64,000 nt of DNA from Actinomycetes bacterium (GTDB taxonomy: Bacteria > Actinomycetota > Acidimicrobiia > Acidimicrobiales > RAAP-2), in NCBI GenBank assembly GCA_021803085.1, contig JAJZMD010000287.1, forward strand, positions 25,056 through 89,055, read 5' to 3'. Positions 24,977 through 32,202 of the stretch are shown piece by piece. Below the pieces are notes generated by a model. That model had not been told where the DNA came from, searched no databases, and saw only the letters and a list, made by a program, of their open reading frames with translations. The translations under genes and the position numbers were made by a program. The number at the start of each line of letters is the position of its first letter. Position 1 is the stretch's first letter.

Positions 24977-26008
24977 ATGACCGCCACAGCCACCGCCAAG
25001 GCGACCGCCACGGACACCGGCGTCCTGGAGGCGATGCTCGCCCACCACGAGGCGCTCGCTGACGGAGTGGCTCGGCGAGTCGTTGCGGTGCGGGTCGCCG
25101 CCGAGCGCCACGACCGCTACGAGACGGCAGCGGCTGAGCTCGTCGCGTACCTGGCCACGGAGGTCCTGCCCCATGCCATGGCCGAGGAGCACACCCTCTA
25201 CCAGGCAGCCGCGGCCAGAAGGGATCTCGCCGACACGGTCGCCGGGATGGTCGACGAGCACCGCACGCTCACCGCGTTGGCGGAGCGACTGGCGACGGCG
25301 GACGAAGCGGCCGCGGCCTCAGGAGGGGCCGAGGCGATCGGCGTGCTCTTCGCCGGGCATGTCGCCAGGGAGAACGAGCTGATCCTGCCTGCGCTCGCAG
25401 CCGACGCCGAGGTGGACCTGGCCGGGCTGCTCGTCCAGATGCACCGACTCACCGAGGCCGGGCAGGACGAAACGCCCGTAGACGACGGGTTGGCGACCCC
25501 CGACGCGGAGGCCGTCCTCGTCCGGCTCCTGCTCGGTGCCGCCGACCAGCTCGCTGACGCCGGGCACGGTGACGCCGCCTGCCGGCTGGCGGCCGAGGCC
25601 TGGGCAGCGGTGCGACTGGCGCGCCCGGAGCTCGCCGTGCAGGTGACCGCCGGGTTGCACCGGCTGGTGCGCTCGGCGACGTCCGAGCCGGTGACGCTGT
25701 CGGCGAGGCGGCCGGAGCCGGGAGGAGCCGAAGCCGTCCTCGACGTACGGGCCCTGGTCCCGGCCCAGCGCCACGAGAAGATCTTCGCCACCTACGGCGC
25801 CCTCGTCCCCGGCACGGCGTTCGTCTTGGTGAACGACCACGACCCGAAGCCCCTTCGCTACCAGTTCGAGGCCGAGCACCAGGGCACCTTCACCTGGGAC
25901 GTGCTCGAGGCGGGGCCGACCGTGTGGCGGGTGCGCATCGGCCGACCAGCTCAGCAGCTGCGCGCCGCGACCGATGGCGCGGAGGTTGCCGCGACGCTCG
26001 GTCGCTGA
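24977..26008 (+). CDS. Hemerythrin-like plus DUF2249 protein
   Basis: The 343-residue protein begins with a hemerythrin-like four-helix domain: LAHHEAL, HAMAEEHTLYQAA, MVDEHRTLTAL and HVARENELILPAL supply the His/Glu ligands for a di-iron site. After a helical linker the last 75 residues form a DUF2249 domain (LDVRALVPAQRHEKIFATYG, then PLRYQFEAEHQGTFTWDVLE). This fusion is often found with nitric-oxide reductases and denitrification genes, so oxygen or NO handling is plausible. Ribosome site agaaggag precedes the ATG. Its promoter carries the TCTAGT palindrome. Confidence 0.85.
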   Translation: MTATATAKATATDTGVLEAMLAHHEALADGVARRVVAVRVAAERHDRYETAAAELVAYLATEVLPHAMAEEHTLYQAAAARRDLADTVAGMVDEHRTLTALAERLATADEAAAASGGAEAIGVLFAGHVARENELILPALAADAEVDLAGLLVQMHRLTEAGQDETPVDDGLATPDAEAVLVRLLLGAADQLADAGHGDAACRLAAEAWAAVRLARPELAVQVTAGLHRLVRSATSEPVTLSARRPEPGGAEAVLDVRALVPAQRHEKIFATYGALVPGTAFVLVNDHDPKPLRYQFEAEHQGTFTWDVLEAGPTVWRVRIGRPAQQLRAATDGAEVAATLGR

Positions 26009-26047
26009 CCACGCGGCGGCCCTCGGTGGCTCTCGGCCAGGCTGGTC

Positions 26048-26070
26048 CCGGTCCGGAGCGCACGGACCGG
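26048..26070. terminator. Bidirectional hairpin between convergent genes
   Basis: A perfect 8-base inverted repeat (ccggtccg / cggaccgg) with a 7-base loop lies between the stops of the hemerythrin gene and the convergent membrane-protein gene. No T-tract on either side. Confidence 0.55.
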
Positions 26071-26081
26071 AACGCATCCGG

Positions 26082-27476
26082 TCACACCCGGCGCTCAGCG
26101 GGCTCCGGCGGGTGGGCGGTCGCGCGGGGCCCGGGTGCGGTGCCTGACCGGACGGCGGTGAGCTGGCGCAGCGGGCGAACGGACAGGTTCGCGGCGGCCA
26201 CGACGCCCGCCAACGCCAGGAGCATGCCGCCTGCCGCGATCACCGGGGCAGAGGAAGTGCCGATCCCGGCGCACAGCGCGCCGATGCCGGCAGTGACGAT
26301 TCCGTAGGTGGCGGCTGCCCAGCCGTGATGGTAGAGGTCGGCGAACATGAGGGGCTTGCCCGAGGGTCCGCTCGGCGTGCCGTGCGACCGCAGCAACGAC
26401 CACACGACGAACGGCACGACCTTGTGGGCGTGGCCGACGAGCGCTTCGAGCAGCCAGCCTCCGCCCGCCACCATCGCAGCAGCGACGAGGGCCACGCCCT
26501 CGTGGTGGTGGTGAGGAAGGACCAGGGTTCCGGTGACGGCGAGCCCGGCGGCGACGACCAGCCACGCGCCGGCGGTCACCACGAATGCCACGTGCAAGTC
26601 GGTCTTGCGCCGGCGGTGGCGGAGGTGCGCCCACAGCGACACGAGGTGCGCACCGAGGCCGGCGCCGAGCACGGCGGCGCCGGCCCAGTCGGCGACGGGG
26701 GCACCGTGGGCCAGCCCTCCGGCCAGGACCGCCGCGCCGAGCCAGGTGGCCCACACCGCCAGCGTCCCTGAGTGGTGCCGGCCTGGAACGTGGGCGAGCA
26801 TGAACATGGGCCACAGCTTCTGCGCCACGCCGACGTAGGTGACCCCCAGCCAGGCGAACAGGCCCACGACACCCATCGCCAGGTCCACGTGGGCGGAGAG
26901 GACGAACCAGTGGCCCTGGCGGTCGCCGACGAAGGTGGCGCCGAGGAGCGTGGTCGCTGCCGCGCCGGCAAGGGCGAGGCGGAGGGCCGCGACCGGGGTG
27001 CCCTTCCCTCGCACCGAGAGCGGCCCAGCGAGGTTCCAGGCGAGCAGGACGAGCCCGACCACCGCCAGACCGCCACTGGCGGCGGTGACTGCGGTCTGCT
27101 CGAAGCCGACCCCGAGCGGCAGCAGCCACGACGTCGCCAGCCAGACGAGGAACGTGGCTCTCGCCACGCGCACCGATCGCAACGGGCGGCCGGTGATGAC
27201 CGGGGTGAACTGGTGGGTGGCGCCGAGGACGCCCATGGTCAGCGCGGCGAGGACCCCGAAGTGCACGGCGGCGATCGCCGGATCGCTGTTGGGGTCGGCG
27301 GCCGCCGCGGCCCGCACCCACACCCAGGCGACCCCGCAGGCGACGAGACCGAACGACGCGGCCGCGAGGAACGACAGCGGCACCGATGGCGGCGGGACCG
27401 CGCCGGGCACCCCGGGCGGCCGGCCGGCCCACGAGCCGGAGGGCATCGCCGCTCGGGGTCCGCTGCCGTCATCCAT
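26082..27476 (-). CDS. Polytopic membrane protein related to heme-copper oxidase subunit I / NnrS
   Basis: The start ATG 27476 has the ribosome site aaaggg and gives 464 residues with about twelve hydrophobic segments. Histidines lie at positions typical for haem ligands: VHFGVLAALTMGVLGATHQF early and SAHVDLAMGVVGLFAWLGV in the middle, followed by GVAQKLWPMFMLAH; a HHHHEG cluster and LYHHGW come later. This pattern is seen in subunit-I-like proteins and in NnrS-type proteins linked to nitric oxide. It is likely a haem-containing membrane protein; true oxidase or NO-reductase activity is unproven, since no partner subunit is adjacent. A TCTAGT-type site lies about 105 bases upstream. Confidence 0.65.
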   Translation of the reverse strand: MDDGSGPRAAMPSGSWAGRPPGVPGAVPPPSVPLSFLAAASFGLVACGVAWVWVRAAAAADPNSDPAIAAVHFGVLAALTMGVLGATHQFTPVITGRPLRSVRVARATFLVWLATSWLLPLGVGFEQTAVTAASGGLAVVGLVLLAWNLAGPLSVRGKGTPVAALRLALAGAAATTLLGATFVGDRQGHWFVLSAHVDLAMGVVGLFAWLGVTYVGVAQKLWPMFMLAHVPGRHHSGTLAVWATWLGAAVLAGGLAHGAPVADWAGAAVLGAGLGAHLVSLWAHLRHRRRKTDLHVAFVVTAGAWLVVAAGLAVTGTLVLPHHHHEGVALVAAAMVAGGGWLLEALVGHAHKVVPFVVWSLLRSHGTPSGPSGKPLMFADLYHHGWAAATYGIVTAGIGALCAGIGTSSAPVIAAGGMLLALAGVVAAANLSVRPLRQLTAVRSGTAPGPRATAHPPEPAERRV

Positions 27477-27580
27477 CGTCGCCCTTTGTGGTCCTTCGAG
27501 CGTGTGCCGGCGTGCAGCGACGGCGGCGCCCGCACCGGGCCGCTGGCGCGCCTGCATGCTCCACGACGCGCCAGTGTATC

Positions 27581-27596
27581 TCTAGTAGTGGACAGA
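27581..27596 (-). promoter_or_regulatory. TCTAGT-N4-GACAGA site upstream of the oxidase-like gene
   Basis: TCTAGT-agtg-GACAGA on the plus strand, same spacing as the perfect palindrome at 24901. It lies between the divergent membrane-protein gene and the DUF2249 gene. Confidence 0.45.
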
Positions 27597-27678
27597 TCTT
27601 CAAGGAGGGCTGGAGGTGGTGCGTGCCTTCCTGCACGCCACAGGACCAGCGCGTCGTCGATCGGGCGCCACGCGTCAC

Positions 27679-27743
27679 TTCTCGAGCCCCCGTCTCGAGC
27701 CGCTGTTCTCGAGCCCCCGTCTCGAGCCTCTGTTCTCGAGCCA
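27679..27743. repeat. 27-bp tandem repeat rich in CTCGAG
   Basis: Two full units of 27 bases (27679 and 27706) and a partial third contain five copies of ctcgag. The stretch is part of the non-coding gap before the DUF2249 gene. Confidence 0.9.
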
Positions 27744-27806
27744 CGGCCCAGGTGATGGTCCCGTGGCGCGGATAGCAGCTCCGGGGACCACCTGGCTCTG
27801 CTAAGT

Positions 27807-27822
27807 TCTAGTCGCTGGCAGA
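27807..27822 (+). promoter_or_regulatory. TCTAGT-N4-GGCAGA site upstream of the DUF2249 operon
   Basis: TCTAGT-cgct-GGCAGA, 62 bases before the start codon. A flanking agttct/agaact inverted repeat covers the same bases. Confidence 0.5.
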
Positions 27823-27884
27823 ACTACATGAACGAGAACGAGAGGGCCGACCGGTCTCGATCGGGGCCGAGAAGGGAGCAACCG

Positions 27885-28106
27885 ATGGCAACCGTCGATG
27901 CCCGCCCGATCATCGCGTCGGGGAACGAGCCGTTCGAGACGATCATGGCCGCGGCCGGTGCCCTCGACGACGGGGAGGAGCTGGTGGTCCTGGCCCCCTT
28001 CGAGCCAGTGCCGCTCGAAGGGGTGCTGTCCTCGCAGGGCTTCTCCTACGAAGCCGAGGCTCTCGACGGCGGCGACTGGCGGGTCACCTTCCGGCGGCCG
28101 TCGTGA
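27885..28106 (+). CDS. DUF2249 single-domain protein
   Basis: The start ATG after gaaggga gives 73 residues, exactly one DUF2249 domain: VDARPIIASGNEPFETIMAA, then LVVLAPFEPVPLEGVLSSQG and DWRVTFRR. It is related to the C-terminal domain of the hemerythrin fusion at 24977. The fold resembles SirA/TusA-like small proteins. Its stop overlaps the next gene's GTG start, so it heads a tightly coupled operon of four genes, controlled through a TCTAGT-type site. Role probably in redox or NO stress, by association. Confidence 0.85.
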   Translation: MATVDARPIIASGNEPFETIMAAAGALDDGEELVVLAPFEPVPLEGVLSSQGFSYEAEALDGGDWRVTFRRPS

Positions 28107-28489
28107 CCGGCGACGCGCCAGCCGGCGGGGCTGAGAGCGGCGTGCCGGCCGAGCCGGGACGCCGGCTGCAGCCTCCGGCGCCCGACATGCTCGACGCGGC
28201 CTGGGGTGCGCTCCGGGGCGTGTACGACCCCGAGCTCTACCTCGACGTGGTCTCGCTCGGGCTCGTCTACGACCTCCGAGTCGAAGCTGGCACGGTGGTA
28301 GTCGAGATGACGATGACCACGCCGGGCTGCCCGGCCTCCGAGGCGTTGTCCGAGATGGCCCGGGTGGAGGTCGCCCATGCCGTCGGCGACGCTGTCCCTG
28401 TGGACGTCCGAGTCGTATGGGACCCGCCGTGGAGCCCGGACATGATCGACGAGGAGGCGGCGGTGACCCTCGGGTTCCGGGCGCGGTGA
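28103..28489 (+). CDS. MIP18/PaaD-like metal-sulfur cluster assembly factor
   Basis: A 128-residue protein beginning at a GTG that overlaps the previous stop. The domain is typical for the family: ALRGVYDPELYLDVVSLGLV, VEMTMTTPGCPASEAL with the reactive Cys, and VRVVWDPPWSPDMI. SufT/PaaD relatives help deliver Fe-S clusters to client enzymes. Coupling with DUF2249 and DUF488 genes supports a role in repair or maturation of Fe-S or di-iron proteins under stress. Confidence 0.88.
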   Translation: MTGDAPAGGAESGVPAEPGRRLQPPAPDMLDAAWGALRGVYDPELYLDVVSLGLVYDLRVEAGTVVVEMTMTTPGCPASEALSEMARVEVAHAVGDAVPVDVRVVWDPPWSPDMIDEEAAVTLGFRAR

Positions 28490-28908
28490 GCACGGCCCGC
28501 GGGACCGCCGCCGGCGGGACCGCCGCCCCGAGCGTGGATGTGGAGGTGGTGCGTGTCTACGAGGACCCCGGGCGTCGCCACCGCGGGCACCGAGAGCACC
28601 GGGTGCTCGTCGATCGCCTGTGGCCCCGGGGAGTGCAGAAAGCAGCGCTCGACGTCGACGAGTGGGCGAAGGAGCTGGCGCCCAGCACGGAGCTCCGCCG
28701 CTGGTACGGCCACGACCCCGCCCGCTTCGCCGAGTTCGACCGTCGATACCGAGCCGAGCTGGACCGCGACCCTGGTGCCCCGGTCGTCGAGCGGCTGCGG
28801 GCGTACGCCGGTCGCGGCCACCTCGTGCTGCTGACCGCCACCCGCGACGTCGAGCACTCGGGGGCCGCGGTGCTCGCGGCGGTGCTCGCGGCGGGCAGCG
28901 GCGGGTAG
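28486..28908 (+). CDS. DUF488-family protein
   Basis: Start GTG overlaps the preceding stop (GTGA) and gives 140 residues. The family signature is clear: RVLVDRLWPRGV, DEWAKELAPSTELRRWYGHD, FDRRYRAELDR and LLTATRDVEHS (where many relatives have a Cys). The last residues (AAVLAAVLAAGSGG) fall within a 46-base tandem repeat, so the C-terminus may have been lengthened or altered by repeat change. Biochemical function is unknown. Confidence 0.85.
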   Translation: MSTARGTAAGGTAAPSVDVEVVRVYEDPGRRHRGHREHRVLVDRLWPRGVQKAALDVDEWAKELAPSTELRRWYGHDPARFAEFDRRYRAELDRDPGAPVVERLRAYAGRGHLVLLTATRDVEHSGAAVLAAVLAAGSGG

Positions 28909-28955
28909 GGCGGCGGTGCTCGCGGCGGTGCTCACGGCGAGCAGCGGCGGGTAGC
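28866..28955. repeat. 46-bp imperfect tandem duplication at the DUF488 3' end
   Basis: Two imperfect copies of a unit built from gcggtgctcgcggcggtgct and ending gcagcggcgggtag. The first copy supplies the DUF488 stop codon; the second repeats it out of use downstream. Confidence 0.8.
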
Positions 28956-29055
28956 GCGGTGGGAGTCAGCTGCGTCTCAGTGGTCCTCGCGGTCTCGGCC
29001 ACGTCGGGGGCTCACGAACCCCCGGGGCCGGCACCGTGACCGGTCGACCGCTGCG

Positions 29056-29553
29056 GTGGCCATGACCCCTGCCTGGCTCTACGACCTCGCCCTGTGCCTG
29101 CACCTGTTCGGCGCCTTCTCGCTCGTCTCGGGCACCGTCGTGGCCGCAGTGGGCTTCGAGGCTGCGAGGCGACGAGCCAGCTGCAGAGAGATCGCCCTGC
29201 TGCTCGGGCTCGCCCGCGTCGGTGCCGTCCTGGTCGTGGGAGGGACGCTGTTCGCAGGCGGCTCCGGGCTGTGGCTGGTCGCGCTCGGTCACTGGGGCTA
29301 CGCCACGCCCTGGGTCGACGCGGCGATCGGCCTCCTCGTCCTGGTCGTCGTCATCGGGTCCCTGGGCGGGCAGCGGCCCAAGCAGGCTCGCAGGCTCGCC
29401 ACGGCCTTGGCCGCCCAGGACGCCCCGCCGAGCGACGAGCTGCGCTCGCTGCTGGGCGACCGCGTCGCCATCGCCCTGAACTACGTGGCGGTGGGAGCGC
29501 TCCTGGCGATCGTCGTCCTCATGGTGGTGAAGCCGGGCTCACCACATCCGTAG
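29056..29553 (+). CDS. DUF2269-like integral membrane protein
   Basis: The 165-residue protein has four hydrophobic segments: YDLALCLHLFGAFSLVSGTV, VGAVLVVGGTLFAGGSGLWL, IGLLVLVVVIGSLGG and YVAVGALLAIVVLMVV. The first includes HLFG and the arrangement matches the DUF2269 group of small membrane proteins. Start could be GTG 29056 or ATG 29062. It follows the DUF488 gene by 147 bases occupied by the duplicated repeat. Function unknown; by position it may belong to the same stress group. Confidence 0.7.
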   Translation: MAMTPAWLYDLALCLHLFGAFSLVSGTVVAAVGFEAARRRASCREIALLLGLARVGAVLVVGGTLFAGGSGLWLVALGHWGYATPWVDAAIGLLVLVVVIGSLGGQRPKQARRLATALAAQDAPPSDELRSLLGDRVAIALNYVAVGALLAIVVLMVVKPGSPHP

Positions 29554-29749
29554 GAGGAGGGAGCACCGGTCGGCGGCGCGGGCACCACCAGCTCGCCCCG
29601 CCCGCCTCCTGCTCCACCCGTGGCACCCTGCCCCGCCACCGCACGCCCGAGCATTCGGTCGACCGCGCCCGGTTCGTCTTCCCGAGAACGGTTGCCGGCG
29701 CGGTCATCCCTTCCCGACAGGCGGGAGCTGCTCACCTGCGGGGTCGGGA

Positions 29750-31972
29750 TCAGGGCGCAGAAGCGGCGATCGGCTGCGGATCCCCTCGACCTTTGACGGT
29801 GAGGCCCGGCACCCCCGTCCACGAGAAGCTCCCGTCCCCCCGCACATGGATCCCGAGACGCTCACGCCCGAGCCTGACGTCGTCGAGCTCGACGCTCCCC
29901 CACTCGGGCGGGAGCGCGGGTGACAGCGAGAGGGTCCCGTTCGGGACGTCGGGGTCGAGGCCGAGCAGCGCCGTGAGGATGCCGATGGGCGACGCCGCCG
30001 CCCAAGCCTGTGGCGAGCCGGCGGCGGGGTAGGGGACGGGGCCGGGGACCTCGTGTTTGTCGAACCCGCAGTAGAGCTCGGGGAGGCGACCGGAGAAAAA
30101 TGCCGCGGCCTCGATCAGCCCTGCGGCCACCTGCCGGGCATGGCGCACGAACCCGTACCGGACGAGCCCGCCGACGCAGAGCGCCGTGTCGTGCGGCCAC
30201 ACCGAGCCGTTGTGGTAGCTCGCCGGGTTGTACGCGCCCATGGTGGTGGCGAGGGTCCGGATGCCGTAGCCGCTGAACAGCTCCGGAGAGAGGAGCCGCT
30301 CGGCCACCCTGGCTGCCTTGTCGGGGTCGACGACGCCGGCCCAAAGCGCGTGGCCCATGTTGGACGCCAACGCATCGATCGGACGTTTCTCCGCGTCCAG
30401 GCCGACCGCGAACCAACCACGGTCGGCGAGCCAGAAGTCCTTGTTGAAGCGGCGCTTCAGCGATGAGGCGCGATCTGCCCAATGGGACGCAGTCGTGGCG
30501 TCGCCGCGGCGAGCGGCCAGCTCGGCCCGGGCGCGGTAGGCGGCGTAGACGTAGGCCTGAACCTCGACCAACGCGACGGGCGGCTGGGCGACGTTGCCGT
30601 CGGCATAGTTGACGCCGTCAGCGGAGTCCTTCCAGCCCTGATTGCGCAGTCCTCGGTCGGTGGGCCGCGCGTACTCGACGTAGCCGTCACCGTCCTTGTC
30701 GCCGTAGTCCTCGATCCAGCTGAGCGCGGCGTCGGCGGCGGGGAGGAGCGCGTCCACGACCTCGCGGTCGGTGCCCCAGCGTGCGAGCTGGCCGAGCACG
30801 ACGACGAACAACGGCGTGGCGTCCACCGATCCGTAATAGCGTTCGGCGCCTCCGAGGGCGAGGGAAACGTCGACGCCGAAGCGCAGCTCGTGGAGGATCC
30901 GGCCCGGCTCCTCTTCGCTCAGGGGGTCGACGACCGTTCCCTGGTGACGGGCGAGGGCTCGAAGCGTGCCGAGTGCCAGGTCGGGATCGACTGCAAGGGT
31001 GAGCGAGCTCGTGATGAGCGAGTCCCTGCCGAACAGTGCCATGAACCACGGCGCCCCAGCCGCGACCACGTCGAGTTCGGGCTCGCCCGGGTCTGCGAGG
31101 CGGAGCGCTGCGAGGTCGTCCTGGCTTCGCATCACGGTCAAGGAGAGCGGAAGCGACTGGGAGCGGAGCGTGGGGCTCTCCCGGTGCCGCTGGGCGATCT
31201 CGCGGACGGGGATGGTGTGCTCGATCGGCACGCCGAGCGGGAAGCGAACGGGAAGCTCCTCACCGTCCACCTCGGCCACGACGGCGACAGAGGCGTGCCA
31301 CTCGCCCTGGGGCGGCACGACCATGTTGTACGTGAGCGAGTCGGCGGCCACCGTGGCCCCGGGGGCGAGCACTCTCACGCCCCGGTCGCTTCGACCGTGC
31401 CGTGCGCTTGCCTGCCAAGTCTCGTCCGCCGCGGTCACCGTGACGGGGGCGTTCGGCTCTTCGCGCCCCGCCTTCACGGCGAACAGGTCGGCGAAGTCGG
31501 CCGCCACCTCCAAGGTGAGCGTCAGGCCGGCCGCCTCACTGCCGTAGTTGTGGACCGAGAGGTCCTCGCGCATCCCGCTTCCTACGTAGCGGCGCCGCTC
31601 GACAAGGACCGTCGGCTCGATGTGGCCGTCCCTCAGCCTGGTGCGCGCCACGAAAACGCCCGCGAACGGCTCCGCCGTGTACCCGCCCAGGGGGTCGACA
31701 CGAGCCCCGTCCAGGAGGAGTCGCCAGCGAGAGATGATCCGTGCGTCGCGGACGAACAACCCTTGGGTGGCGCCCTCGATGTCCCCGCCGCGGCCGCTCA
31801 CGGCGAAGCAGGTCCCTTCGACGAGTATCTGACCGCCCCGATCGGGGGACTCGGCGCTGAAGCCCGAAGCCCCCTGCTGGCGCAGGTCCGCTGTGAACCG
31901 CACCCGACGGGGTGCCTCGCGTCCGTCACCTGCCTGCGCTGGGACCACGACGATCAAGATAACCACCCACAT
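29750..31972 (-). CDS. Amylo-alpha-1,6-glucosidase (glycogen-debranching-like)
   Basis: Starting at ATG 31972 (ribosome site ggaaggtg) the protein has 740 residues. The N-terminal domain (GQILVEGTCFAVSGRGGDIE, GLFVRDARIISRWRLLLDG) is the glycogen-debranching N-terminal domain. The catalytic (alpha/alpha)6 barrel follows: APWFMALFGRDSLITS, DGYVEYARPTDRGLRNQGWKDS and YHNGSVWPHDTALCV, with acidic catalytic residues in GRDS and WPHD contexts. It should hydrolyse alpha-1,6-glucosidic or related linkages. The first 17 residues are strongly hydrophobic (MWVVILIVVVPAQAG), unusual for this family and possibly an export signal or non-native start. Divergent from a glycosyltransferase. Confidence 0.88.
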   Translation of the reverse strand: MWVVILIVVVPAQAGDGREAPRRVRFTADLRQQGASGFSAESPDRGGQILVEGTCFAVSGRGGDIEGATQGLFVRDARIISRWRLLLDGARVDPLGGYTAEPFAGVFVARTRLRDGHIEPTVLVERRRYVGSGMREDLSVHNYGSEAAGLTLTLEVAADFADLFAVKAGREEPNAPVTVTAADETWQASARHGRSDRGVRVLAPGATVAADSLTYNMVVPPQGEWHASVAVVAEVDGEELPVRFPLGVPIEHTIPVREIAQRHRESPTLRSQSLPLSLTVMRSQDDLAALRLADPGEPELDVVAAGAPWFMALFGRDSLITSSLTLAVDPDLALGTLRALARHQGTVVDPLSEEEPGRILHELRFGVDVSLALGGAERYYGSVDATPLFVVVLGQLARWGTDREVVDALLPAADAALSWIEDYGDKDGDGYVEYARPTDRGLRNQGWKDSADGVNYADGNVAQPPVALVEVQAYVYAAYRARAELAARRGDATTASHWADRASSLKRRFNKDFWLADRGWFAVGLDAEKRPIDALASNMGHALWAGVVDPDKAARVAERLLSPELFSGYGIRTLATTMGAYNPASYHNGSVWPHDTALCVGGLVRYGFVRHARQVAAGLIEAAAFFSGRLPELYCGFDKHEVPGPVPYPAAGSPQAWAAASPIGILTALLGLDPDVPNGTLSLSPALPPEWGSVELDDVRLGRERLGIHVRGDGSFSWTGVPGLTVKGRGDPQPIAASAP

Positions 31973-32112
31973 GACGGCACCTTCCGGCATCCGGGTCGGA
32001 AAGTCCTGGCGCGGGCAGCCGGTGGGCACCGGGGCGCAGGAGACGGAGCGCCAAAGGCCTCATTTCTGTCCGCAGCGCCCCGCCACCGCTTCACGCCACT
32101 CCGTCGCGCCGC

Positions 32113-32139
32113 CTGGCACTCGTCGTCTGAGAGTGCTAG
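32113..32139. promoter_or_regulatory. CIRCE-like element (HrcA operator)
   Basis: ctggcactc, nine spacer bases and gagtgctag match the CIRCE consensus TTAGCACTC-N9-GAGTGCTAA at 15 of 18 arm positions, including all of GCACTC/GAGTGC. It lies between the divergent debranching-enzyme and glycosyltransferase genes, 64 bases before the latter's start. Confidence 0.6.
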
Positions 32140-32202
32140 CCTTTGCTCTGTCACCGTTGACGCGCGCGAGCGGTCAGCACGCGCGAAGTGGAGGTGATCG
32201 TC

